Assembly (NCBI GenBank): GCA_021159445.1
Contig: JAGGRV010000273.1
Location: 1-9,378 of the forward strand
Reading direction: 5' to 3'
Length of the DNA stretch: 9,378 bases
From: Deltaproteobacteria bacterium
GTDB lineage: Bacteria > Desulfobacterota > Dissulfuribacteria > Dissulfuribacterales > UBA3076
Position numbers and translations under genes: made by a program. The notes below the pieces were generated by a model, which saw only the letters and a program-made list of their open reading frames with translations, did not search any database and was not told the origin of the DNA. This document shows positions 1 to 6,504 of the stretch, in pieces (positions within the stretch are counted from its first letter, which is position 1; every line of letters begins with the position of its first letter).

Positions 1-205
1 AAATTGGTTTTGTTAATTTCTTGTTAAAAAATTGTTGGTTTTTTTTAATAAATACCTGTATCTGTTTTTTAAACATCTAATCAAAACTTTTTGAAAGTAT
101 TTTTACCTATTAATTTCATATAATATCAACCAATTAAATACTTTTTGAACAAAAATAACAGCACTTATTAACTTTATCTCTTATTTATATAAATGGAATA
201 ATACT
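1..205. other. A+T-rich region upstream of dnaN, possibly origin-proximal
   Basis: No open frame with coding character is seen here. The stretch is very A+T-rich, with a T-run at 39-46 and many A/T tracts. TTGTT recurs at 10, 21 and 32, exactly 11 bases apart (TTGTTAA, TTGTTAA, TTGTTGG). ACTTTTTGAA occurs exactly at 86-95 and 140-149. AATTGGTT (2-9) is the inverse of AACCAATT (128-135). Being directly upstream of dnaN, and A+T-rich, it could lie near the chromosome origin or hold the dnaN promoter. I found no good DnaA box (TTATNCACA or its complement), and dnaA itself is not in the window, so an origin is only a possibility. A weak GGA at 195-197 is the only ribosome-binding candidate for dnaN. 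Confidence 0.4.
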
Positions 206-1348
206 ATGCTAAAATTTTCAGTTAAAAAAACGGATTTTCTGAACCCTCTTTCCAATATTCAAACTATTGTAGATAAAAAGACTACGATGACTATCATTAA
301 TAACGTATTTATTTATACAGACGAAAATCATTTATTTATTGAGGCTACTGATTTAGAAATAAGTTACAAGAGTAAAATTCCTTGTTCGGTTGTAGATCAA
401 GGGGCTATTACTATTAACGCAAGAAAATTTTATGAAATAGTTAAAGAATTTCCTTCCGAAGAAATATTTTTCGAAGAGTATAAAAATACATGGTTGAAAA
501 TAGGAGCTGACAAGAAAGCCGAATATAAGATTGCAGGACTAGCTCCGGATGATTTCCCAAGATTTAGACATATAAGCAACGAAAACGCCATTGATTTAGA
601 ATCTTCAATTATAAAAGAGATGATTGAAAAGACAATATTTTCTTCATCTTATGATGATCGTAAATACAGTCTTTCAGGTATATATTTTGAGGAAGAACAT
701 GATGAAGAAGAAAAAACTCAAATACGAATGGTAAGCTCAGATGGCCACAGGCTCAGCCTGATGGAAAAATATATTCCAGAAAAGGGATTAGGTCTTGCGC
801 AAGGAGTCATTATTCCCAGAAAAGGGGCTCAAGAAATAAGAAAAATTATAGAAGGTCACGAAAGAATGTTTTGGGGTATTGATAATAATTTTTGTTTTGT
901 TATGTGTGGTAACGATTATCTGGTGATAAGGTTGGTTGAAGGTAAATTTCCAGATTATCGTGATATAATACCAAAAAGTAAAGACCGTTACTTAACCTTT
1001 GACAGACTAGAAGTATTTAATGTACTAAAACGTATATCAATTCTCTCTTCCGATACTACTTTCAGAGGAGTTAAAGCTAATGTTATACCAGAATTAATTG
1101 AAATAGAGTCATTATATAAGGATATTGGGGAAGCAAAAGAAACTATTGATATAGATTATCATGGTGAACCATTTGAAATTGCTTTTAATGCAAAATATCT
1201 TATGGATGCCTTATCTGTAATGGATTCGGACAGGGTAGAATTAACTGTCAACAACCCTGAATCTCCATGTCTGCTGAGAGGTAATGAAGATATCGGATTT
1301 TTAGGATTAATAATGCCTATGAATATTGTTAAAGAGGAAAGCAAATAA
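206..1348 (+). CDS. dnaN: DNA polymerase III beta subunit (sliding clamp)
   Basis: The beta clamp forms a ring dimer around DNA that tethers DNA polymerase III and recruits other replication and repair proteins. The 380 residues fit the three-domain clamp fold, slightly longer than the usual 366-375. Recognisable landmarks are SSDGHRL (177-183), the hallmark LVEGKFPDYRDIIP (243-256) in the third quarter, FNAKYLMDAL (327-336) and the C-terminal IMPM (369-372). Most clamps end just after MPMR-L; this one carries about seven extra polar residues (IVKEESK). The start at 206 gives the usual MLKFSV-type N-terminus, though the ribosome-binding site is weak (GGA, 8 bases upstream). gyrB begins 20 bases after the stop, so the two are probably co-transcribed; recF, often between them, is absent. 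The gene is far more A+T-rich than the genes further right, with mostly A/T third positions. Function is certain from sequence; the reason for the composition is not. Confidence 0.97.
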   Translation: MLKFSVKKTDFLNPLSNIQTIVDKKTTMTIINNVFIYTDENHLFIEATDLEISYKSKIPCSVVDQGAITINARKFYEIVKEFPSEEIFFEEYKNTWLKIGADKKAEYKIAGLAPDDFPRFRHISNENAIDLESSIIKEMIEKTIFSSSYDDRKYSLSGIYFEEEHDEEEKTQIRMVSSDGHRLSLMEKYIPEKGLGLAQGVIIPRKGAQEIRKIIEGHERMFWGIDNNFCFVMCGNDYLVIRLVEGKFPDYRDIIPKSKDRYLTFDRLEVFNVLKRISILSSDTTFRGVKANVIPELIEIESLYKDIGEAKETIDIDYHGEPFEIAFNAKYLMDALSVMDSDRVELTVNNPESPCLLRGNEDIGFLGLIMPMNIVKEESK

Positions 1349-1368
1349 GAGGATTATCAATTTAGTAT

Positions 1369-3789
1369 ATGGAAAATAACAATCAAATCAACGAGAATGA
1401 ACAAGAGTATGCTTCTAAACAGATAAAGGTACTTTCCGGATTGGCAGCAGTTCGTAAAAGGCCTGCTATGTATATAGGAAATACCTCTATAGAAGGCCTT
1501 CATCACCTCGTATATGAAGTGGTGGATAATAGTATTGACGAGGCTATGGTTGGATATTGCACCTCTATAAAAGTCTTGATTCAGGAAGATGGAAGCGTTG
1601 TAGTTGAGGATAATGGCCGCGGCATACCTGTAGATATTCATCCAACAGAAGGAATACCCGGCCTGGAGCTGGTAATGACCCGTTTACACGCTGGTGGTAA
1701 ATTTGATCATCAGACCTACAAGGTCTCCGGAGGTCTTCACGGGGTAGGAGTATCAGTGGTCAATGGGCTTTCTGAGTTCCTGGAGGCAGAAATCTACAGG
1801 GATGGAAAGGCTTATAGACAGACCTACAAAAGAGGAGAGCCTGTGGGTCCGATAGATCTTCTTGGATCTACTGAAAAGCAAGGAACAAAAATAACATTCA
1901 AACCGGATCCTCAAATATTTCAAGAGACAACAGAGTATCAATACGAGATACTACAGGCCAGAATGAGGGAATTGGCTTTTCTAAACCCCTCTGTGAAAAT
2001 CTATCTGGAAGATGAAAAGACCGGGAATAATAAAGAATATCACTTTAAAGGGGGAATTATTTCGTTCGTAGAATATCTCAACAAAAATAAAGAATTAGTT
2101 CACGAAACACCAGTTTACATTAATGGCGAGCGGAATCAGGTACAGTTGGAGATAGCCTTTCAATACAATCAGGCGTATTCAGAGAGAATCTTAAGCTATG
2201 TAAATAATATACGTACCAAAGAAGGCGGTGCGCATGTGGCAGGATTTAGATTGGCCTTGACAAAATGTATTAATAAATACGCCAGTGATGATATTGTACC
2301 CAAAAAATTAAGGGAGAAGCTGGAGGGTGAAGATGTAAGAGAGGGCCTTATGTGTGTTATATCAGCCAAGGTCCCAGATCCTCAGTTTGAAGGCCAGACC
2401 AAGACAAAACTGGGAAACAGTGAAGTAAGGTCAATAGTGTCTTCAATAGCCCATGAAAAAATTTCAAGCTATCTGGAAGAGAATCCTTTAGTGGCCAAGA
2501 AAATCCTTACTAAGGCGGTGGATGCGGCAAGGGCAAGAGAGGCAGCCAAAAGGGCAAAAGAACTTACCAGGAAGAAGGGCGGCCAAGATATGCTTATGGC
2601 CGGAAAATTAGCTGAATGTCAGGAAAAAGATCCTGAAAGGAGAGAAATTTTTATTGTGGAGGGTGACTCCGCAGGTGGTAGTGCAAAACAGGGAAGAGAC
2701 AGGCGTTTTCAGGCAATACTGCCTCTTCGCGGAAAGATTATGAATGTGGAAAAGGCAAGATTTGACAAGATGCTTGCCAGCGAAGAGATACGTAATCTTG
2801 TTGCCTCCATTGGTACAGGTATAGGCGCTGACGAGTTCGATCCATCAAAGGTAAGGTATCATAAAATCATTATTATGACAGATGCTGATGTAGACGGCGC
2901 CCACATAAGGACACTCCTATTGACCTTTTTTTATCGTCAGATGATAACACTCGTGGAAGACGGCATGCTTTATGTAGCCCAACCCCCTTTATACAGGATG
3001 GCTTTGGGAAAAAAGAAGGAGTTTTTCTTTAAGGATGAGGCAGAACTTGACAACTATCTCTTTGAAAGGGCCACAAAAAACATGGCTATAAGGCCTGAAA
3101 ACAGAGAACGTTCCATTAAAGGAGAAAAACTCAAGATATTTCTGGAAAACATAGTCTCTTATGAAGACGCTTTGGAGGTAATGTCCAGAAAGGGCCTGTG
3201 GAGAAAACTGAGTCAGGATTTAATGATCCTTGGGATTAAGAATCCGAGTCAGTTTCACGACGAATCTTTTGTTAAAAGTCTGGCAGAAAAACTCACGAAA
3301 AAGGGATATAAAGTGGGACGTGTCAAGCCCTCAGGTTCTGAAATTTCAGGTTATGAATTCATTGTCGGGGTAGAAGACCTGGCCTATTTGACCGGCAAGG
3401 TCGGACCTGATTTGGTACAGCAGGCGGAATTTCGTCGTCTTGTAAAGGCGTATAACAAAGTAGAATTAATGGTCAATACATCCATTGAGGTCTACTCTGA
3501 AGATAAACCAGTTAAGAGATTAGACCGGCTTGATGAACTTCTGGATTTTTTCCGAAACGAAGGGAGAAGGGGTATCTCGACCCAGAGATATAAAGGATTA
3601 GGAGAAATGAATCCCATTCAGTTATGGGATACGACCATGAATCCGGAAAAACGGACTTTGCTTAAAGTGACCATCAGGGACGCAGATGAAGCAGAAAGCC
3701 TGTTTACTACTCTTATGGGTGAAAAGATTGAACCTCGCAGGGAGTTTATTCAGACCCATGCACTGGAGGTTCGGGAGTTAGATATATAA
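1369..3789 (+). CDS. gyrB: DNA gyrase subunit B
   Basis: GyrB is the ATPase subunit of DNA gyrase, which works with GyrA as A2B2 to introduce negative supercoils. The 806 residues match full-length GyrB. The N-terminal GHKL ATPase shows the catalytic-Glu motif YEVVDNSIDEA (49-59, Glu50), DNGRGIP (81-87) and the glycine-rich GGLHGVGVSVVNGLS lid (121-135). QTKTKLGN (343-350) carries the ATP-contacting lysine of the transducer domain. The Toprim domain has EGDSAGG (431-437) and the metal-binding DADVDG (505-510), with LPLRGKIMNVEKAR between them. The tail contains RYKGLGEMNP (740-749) and ends in a typical RELDI. ParE is the alternative, but position next to dnaN and overall motif spacing favour GyrB. 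AGAGGA at 1348-1353 is the likely ribosome-binding site, 15 bases from the ATG, which is long. gyrA is not immediately downstream. Confidence 0.98.
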   Translation: MENNNQINENEQEYASKQIKVLSGLAAVRKRPAMYIGNTSIEGLHHLVYEVVDNSIDEAMVGYCTSIKVLIQEDGSVVVEDNGRGIPVDIHPTEGIPGLELVMTRLHAGGKFDHQTYKVSGGLHGVGVSVVNGLSEFLEAEIYRDGKAYRQTYKRGEPVGPIDLLGSTEKQGTKITFKPDPQIFQETTEYQYEILQARMRELAFLNPSVKIYLEDEKTGNNKEYHFKGGIISFVEYLNKNKELVHETPVYINGERNQVQLEIAFQYNQAYSERILSYVNNIRTKEGGAHVAGFRLALTKCINKYASDDIVPKKLREKLEGEDVREGLMCVISAKVPDPQFEGQTKTKLGNSEVRSIVSSIAHEKISSYLEENPLVAKKILTKAVDAARAREAAKRAKELTRKKGGQDMLMAGKLAECQEKDPERREIFIVEGDSAGGSAKQGRDRRFQAILPLRGKIMNVEKARFDKMLASEEIRNLVASIGTGIGADEFDPSKVRYHKIIIMTDADVDGAHIRTLLLTFFYRQMITLVEDGMLYVAQPPLYRMALGKKKEFFFKDEAELDNYLFERATKNMAIRPENRERSIKGEKLKIFLENIVSYEDALEVMSRKGLWRKLSQDLMILGIKNPSQFHDESFVKSLAEKLTKKGYKVGRVKPSGSEISGYEFIVGVEDLAYLTGKVGPDLVQQAEFRRLVKAYNKVELMVNTSIEVYSEDKPVKRLDRLDELLDFFRNEGRRGISTQRYKGLGEMNPIQLWDTTMNPEKRTLLKVTIRDADEAESLFTTLMGEKIEPRREFIQTHALEVRELDI

Positions 3790-3819
3790 ATTGTGAGAGG
3801 CTCATAAGGGGATATTTGG

Positions 3820-4023
3820 ATGGAGTGTCAAAAAGAAGAAAATATAAAAAGGTGCAACTGTACATATGAGCCATGTCCAAGAAAGGGTATATGCTGTGAG
3901 TGCATAAAATATCACCTAAAAATGCGTCAGCTCCCGGCCTGCTGTTTTCCCTCTGAGGCAGAGCGTACTTATGACAGAAGCTTTGAGTTGTTTGCAAGGC
4001 TCGTACAGGAGGGAACTATATAA
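3820..4023 (+). CDS. Small cysteine-rich protein, DUF6485-like
   Basis: A 67-residue protein with nine cysteines (3, 12, 14, 19, 25, 26, 28, 41, 42), arranged as CxC-x4-C-x5-CCxC followed by a CC pair, and a tail beginning with ERTYDRS. I recognise this pattern as the DUF6485 family of small proteins found mainly in anaerobic bacteria; no function is established that I know of. The cysteine spacing suggests metal binding (zinc or an iron-sulfur cluster), which is inference. There is no signal peptide or membrane segment, so it is probably cytoplasmic. A strong ribosome-binding site, AAGGGGA at 3806-3812, lies 7 bases before the ATG and supports this start. It sits 30 bases after gyrB, so it is probably expressed with it. 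The family name comes from pattern memory; a profile search would settle it. Confidence 0.82.
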   Translation: MECQKEENIKRCNCTYEPCPRKGICCECIKYHLKMRQLPACCFPSEAERTYDRSFELFARLVQEGTI

Positions 4024-4035
4024 TTTTACCTACAA

Positions 4036-4046
4036 GGTCATAGGTA
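4036..4046. repeat. Left copy of 11-bp direct repeat flanking the palindrome
   Basis: GGTCATAGGTA at 4036-4046 is repeated exactly at 4190-4200, 154 bases downstream. The two copies sit at the two bases of the long hairpin, the left one overlapping its first three bases. This is the arrangement expected of a target-site duplication made on insertion of a mobile element. An 11-bp duplication is within the range known for some transposase families, such as IS4-type. Chance or slippage is not excluded. Confidence 0.45.
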
Positions 4047-4189
4047 ACCGTTCACACTCCCTGGCAGCCGATAGGCTTTTGCAGGGTTTCAACCGCGGGC
4101 AGATTGCACCAAAATGCGTATTCCCAACGGATTATGCTTTGAAACCTGAAAAAGGCTGTTGGCTGTCAGGGGGGAAAGTGAATAATTAC
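4044..4189 (+). repeat. Long imperfect palindrome (~146 nt hairpin), MITE-like or structured RNA
   Basis: The two halves are complementary along nearly the whole length. Paired blocks, 5' side with 3' side, are: 4044-4047 with 4186-4189; 4050-4055 with 4178-4183; 4057-4074 with 4156-4173 (18 uninterrupted pairs including four G-U); 4076-4080 with 4151-4155; 4082-4085 with 4145-4148; 4087-4092 with 4139-4144. Further in, CCG (4093-4095) can pair with CGG (4128-4130), GGG (4097-4099) with CCC (4123-4125), and GCA (4106-4108) with TGC (4115-4117), closing a CCAAAA loop. That is 43 pairs in the outer stem, six of them G-U. No U-run follows the stem, so it is not a standard intrinsic terminator. 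It lies 20 bases after the DUF6485-like gene, in the convergent gap before panD. It resembles an ERIC-like or MITE palindrome, or a structured 3'-UTR/RNA element; the sequence alone does not decide. Confidence 0.65.
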
Positions 4190-4200
4190 GGTCATAGGTA
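4190..4200. repeat. Right copy of 11-bp direct repeat flanking the palindrome
   Basis: This is an exact second copy of GGTCATAGGTA, starting at the base directly after the hairpin's last paired base (4189). The bases outside the two copies differ (AA before the left copy, AC before the right; AC after the left, TG after the right), so the match is limited to 11 bp. Confidence 0.45.
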
Positions 4201-4227
4201 TGAGAATCTGTTTCTTGAGGATTATTT

Positions 4228-4461
4228 ATGAGCTTTAGTCCCGAGTTTGTTGAGCCAAGGGAGCCCCCGGGCCACCTCGGTGTCTATGGTGTTCTTGGGG
4301 CAACCAAGGCTTATGGCAAAGACTCTCATTATGAAAAAAGAGCAGGGGAAGAGGAAAGGGTGATCAGGGAGATTGCCACGGCACTTCGGTTCGATCTTTC
4401 AACTTATTTTTCGCATCTACCCAGACCAGGATGCTTTTGCCTTTGGCTATTTGGTCTTTAG
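4228..4461 (+). CDS. Doubtful small open frame at the convergent junction, possibly a gene remnant
   Basis: I do not recognise this 77-residue frame. GAGGA at 4217-4221, 6 bases before the ATG, is a good ribosome-binding site. The first ~46 codons, before the panD boundary, have codon use resembling real genes here, including a stretch beginning YGVLGATKAYGKDSHYE and then a charged run. From 4364 onward it is antisense to panD, and that part (a C/F/L-rich tail) is not credible protein. Either the whole frame is spurious, or it is the 5' end of a gene cut off where the panD operon now begins. Another plus-strand frame running from inside the DUF6485-like gene through the palindrome stops at 4231, overlapping this ATG by 4 bases; I regard that upstream frame as spurious. 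Confidence 0.22.
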   Translation: MSFSPEFVEPREPPGHLGVYGVLGATKAYGKDSHYEKRAGEEERVIREIATALRFDLSTYFSHLPRPGCFCLWLFGL

Positions 4462-4741
4462 AATACAAACCATAGGATGCTATAATTATCAGGTCGCCGG
4501 GAGCCCCTTTTCTGGCAGCAGCCCCATTAAGACATATAGAGCCAGAGCCCCTTTTTCCTTCTATGACATAGGTGTCAAACCTATTACCGTTTGAAATATT
4601 ATAGACCAGTATCTGCTCAAAAGGGAAAAGGTCAGCAGCCTCCATCAAGCGGGAGTCTATAGTAAGACTTCCCTCGTAGTTGAGGTCTGCATCCGTGATG
4701 GTAGCCCTATGGATTTTTGATTTAAGCATTGAGCGTAACAT
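4364..4741 (-). CDS. panD: Aspartate 1-decarboxylase precursor
   Basis: PanD decarboxylates L-aspartate to beta-alanine, the amine half of pantothenate, using a pyruvoyl cofactor made by self-cleavage. The 125 residues match the bacterial family. The processing site is visible as YEG-SLT: cleavage between Gly24 and Ser25 would make the beta chain and the pyruvoyl-bearing alpha chain. Lys9, Arg54 and Tyr58 fall at the positions of the known active-site residues of the E. coli enzyme, and NGAAA (72-76) with the following GD is the conserved core. It is the last gene of the minus-strand operon, 25 bases after panC, and has no clear ribosome-binding site, only an A/T-rich leader. Its product feeds directly into PanC. 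PanD-type enzymes usually need a PanM or PanZ maturation factor only in enterics; none is seen here. Confidence 0.96.
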   Translation of the reverse strand: MLRSMLKSKIHRATITDADLNYEGSLTIDSRLMEAADLFPFEQILVYNISNGNRFDTYVIEGKRGSGSICLNGAAARKGAPGDLIIIASYGLYSKDQIAKGKSILVWVDAKNKLKDRTEVPWQSP

Positions 4742-4766
4742 ATCTAATTTTTAATTTACGTACATT

Positions 4767-5612
4767 TCATTGCTTTAGCAAGGTGTTGTCGATCAGACGA
4801 GTCTTTCCAACCCATACTGCCAAGGCGAGAAGGGTTTCACCAACAATTTCCCGGCACGGCTTCAGGCTCTCAGGGTCACAGAGAAACACATAATCAATCT
4901 TTGTGTTGCCAAAGGATTGGATGTGTTTTCTTACTGTTTGGATAACTTCTGGACCGGATCGGCTGCCATGGGCCACCATTTTTTCAGCCAGCCGGAGGGC
5001 TTGGACAAGGGAAAGGGCCGATTCGCGCTCTTGTGCATTAAGATAGGTGTTGCGGGAGCTCATTGCCAGACCGTCTGGTTCTCTGACTATAGGATGGGCT
5101 ATTATATTAACCGGTATATTCAGGTCCCTCACCATGCGGCGAATGACCTGGAGTTGTTGAAAATCCTTCTGACCGAAGATTGCCAAGTCCGGCTGTACAA
5201 TAATGAGGAGCTTCGCAACTATTGTGGCTACACCGCGGAAGTGTTCAGGCCTTGATGCGCCACAAAGCCCCTGACTTAAGCCTTCAACCCGGATCCATGT
5301 CTGGAACCTGGGCGGATAGATGTCTTTGGCGTCCGGACAAAACAGGCAGCTAACCCCGTTGTCTTCAGCCAGCTTTGCATCTTGCTCAAAGTTTCTTGGA
5401 TAGTGGTTCAGGTCTTCATTCGGGCCGAACTGGGCAGGGTTCACAAACAGGCTTACCACAACACGGTCGGCCTTGCTTCCAGCCACTCTCATCAGGGAAA
5501 GGTGGCCTTCATGGAAAAAGCCCATAGTGGGAACCAGGGCCACAGATAACCCCTCCTGTTTCCACTTAAAAACCTGTTTTCTCATGCCGGATATAGAGTT
5601 AATAATTTTCAT
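4767..5612 (-). CDS. panC: Pantothenate synthetase (pantoate--beta-alanine ligase)
   Basis: PanC condenses pantoate with beta-alanine using ATP, through a pantoyl-adenylate intermediate, to give pantothenate for coenzyme A synthesis; it is cytoplasmic and dimeric. The 281 residues are full length. The nucleotidyltransferase signature is PTMGFFHEGH (28-37) with the HxGH histidines at 34 and 37. FVNPAQFGPNEDL, FGQKDFQQL and the KMSKS-like AMSSRN are further family hallmarks in the right order. The start codon lies inside the 3' end of the upstream VKOR-fusion gene (14-base overlap), and no Shine-Dalgarno is evident, so translation is probably coupled to that gene. The panD product beta-alanine is its substrate. 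panB (ketopantoate hydroxymethyltransferase) and panE are not in the window. Confidence 0.97.
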   Translation of the reverse strand: MKIINSISGMRKQVFKWKQEGLSVALVPTMGFFHEGHLSLMRVAGSKADRVVVSLFVNPAQFGPNEDLNHYPRNFEQDAKLAEDNGVSCLFCPDAKDIYPPRFQTWIRVEGLSQGLCGASRPEHFRGVATIVAKLLIIVQPDLAIFGQKDFQQLQVIRRMVRDLNIPVNIIAHPIVREPDGLAMSSRNTYLNAQERESALSLVQALRLAEKMVAHGSRSGPEVIQTVRKHIQSFGNTKIDYVFLCDPESLKPCREIVGETLLALAVWVGKTRLIDNTLLKQ

Positions 5613-6504
5613 TTATGGAACATGCACCATCTTCTGTTTCGAAGGGATCTTTCAGGTTTCCACCCAGCAAGGGCATTTCTTGAAAACAGGTATTCTGAAT
5701 ATAGTTTATAATATTCCGCTCACCCTCGATGAAGGTCAACCCATCATGATCCTTGGCTATCAGTACCGGAACAGTGTCAATGCCCAATATTTTCAGGGCA
5801 GCAGTGTTTATTTCAGGTAAAAATTTTTCATTAGGGCTTAATCCCGGAAGCAGGTCAGAGCCTATTTTTTTGATTGGATTAAAGTGAAATTCGCACCGTG
5901 TGCATCCTTCCAGTGCCTCTATGACCTTGTAGCAGTGGGGGCAGTCTTCTGAAAAGATTAGATAGAGTTGTTTAATCGGGTCTGAGCATCTCCTTACAGC
6001 ATATGTCCCATTGTCCAGGGTGCGTCCGTGTAGGGGGGTTTTTGCAGTATCAAAATTTAACAGAGAAAACATGATCAACTGCGCCACAATTGTTACTAAT
6101 CCCAATGTTAATTGTCGCAAACCCATCAAGCTGTTCAGGATTACCACCAGAAGCAAGATAAGCAGGCAGTAAGAACAAAATACGTTGGCAACAAAAATCT
6201 GGTATCCCAGCAATATCCCCTCGGCTGCAAGACCGGAAATAAGTATGATGCGGAGCAGTGGCTCTGTCCCTGACCTCTGTTTTGTTATTAAGGCAGTACA
6301 GAATATGGAAAAGAAATATGCAGCACCCAACAGATTGAAATAAAAAGGCAGAATAAGTGTCAAGGCTTCTACTGTTCTACATCCTTCATTAACACAGAAG
6401 GCCTCTCCCTTGAACACTATTAGTAGTGCCTGGGCAATTATGACAATACAGGCAAGGATTGACAAGTAAATTATTCCCTGGAGCGATCCGAGCTTCATAG
6501 ACAT
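5599..6504 (-). CDS. VKOR-family membrane protein fused to a thioredoxin-like domain
   Basis: This 301-residue protein probably forms disulfide bonds in exported proteins, passing electrons from a thioredoxin-like domain through the VKOR core to quinone. About five hydrophobic segments are visible (roughly 9-31, 48-73, 83-108, 110-128, 132-150). Between the first two is the C37-x4-C42 loop pair, and at the fourth segment is the CSYC centre (Cys110, Cys113), as in bacterial VKOR homologues. After segment five comes a soluble domain (about 165-290) with the redox motif CPHC (188-191) and a cis-proline loop TVP (244-246), predicted to face the periplasm. There are also Cys173, Cys201, Cys204, Cys272 and Cys295. 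AGGA (complement of 6513-6516) lies 8 bases before the start; Met3 is an alternative start with AGGA 5 bases upstream. It leads the operon with panC and panD, which is an unexpected pairing. The exact substrate is unknown. Confidence 0.85.
   Translation of the reverse strand: MSMKLGSLQGIIYLSILACIVIIAQALLIVFKGEAFCVNEGCRTVEALTLILPFYFNLLGAAYFFSIFCTALITKQRSGTEPLLRIILISGLAAEGILLGYQIFVANVFCSYCLLILLLVVILNSLMGLRQLTLGLVTIVAQLIMFSLLNFDTAKTPLHGRTLDNGTYAVRRCSDPIKQLYLIFSEDCPHCYKVIEALEGCTRCEFHFNPIKKIGSDLLPGLSPNEKFLPEINTAALKILGIDTVPVLIAKDHDGLTFIEGERNIINYIQNTCFQEMPLLGGNLKDPFETEDGACSINENY

Noticed and set aside
1..205. Clear oriC with DnaA boxes
   Set aside because: No TTATNCACA-type box was found on either strand; A+T-richness and position next to dnaN are not enough to call an origin.
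4060..4170. tRNA or 4.5S/SRP RNA gene in the convergent gap (GGTTTCAACC resembles a T-loop)
   Set aside because: No cloverleaf, anticodon arm or SRP GGAA/AGCAGCC motif could be found; the bases are accounted for by the long hairpin.
3971..4231. 86-codon plus-strand open frame overlapping the end of the DUF6485-like gene and crossing the palindrome
   Set aside because: It starts inside a better-supported gene in another frame, has no convincing ribosome-binding site, and runs straight through both arms of the hairpin, which explains its sequence better than coding does.
4294..4308. Small hairpin CTTGG-GGCAA-CCAAG as a terminator between the convergent units
   Set aside because: The stem is only 5 bp and no T-run follows on either strand.
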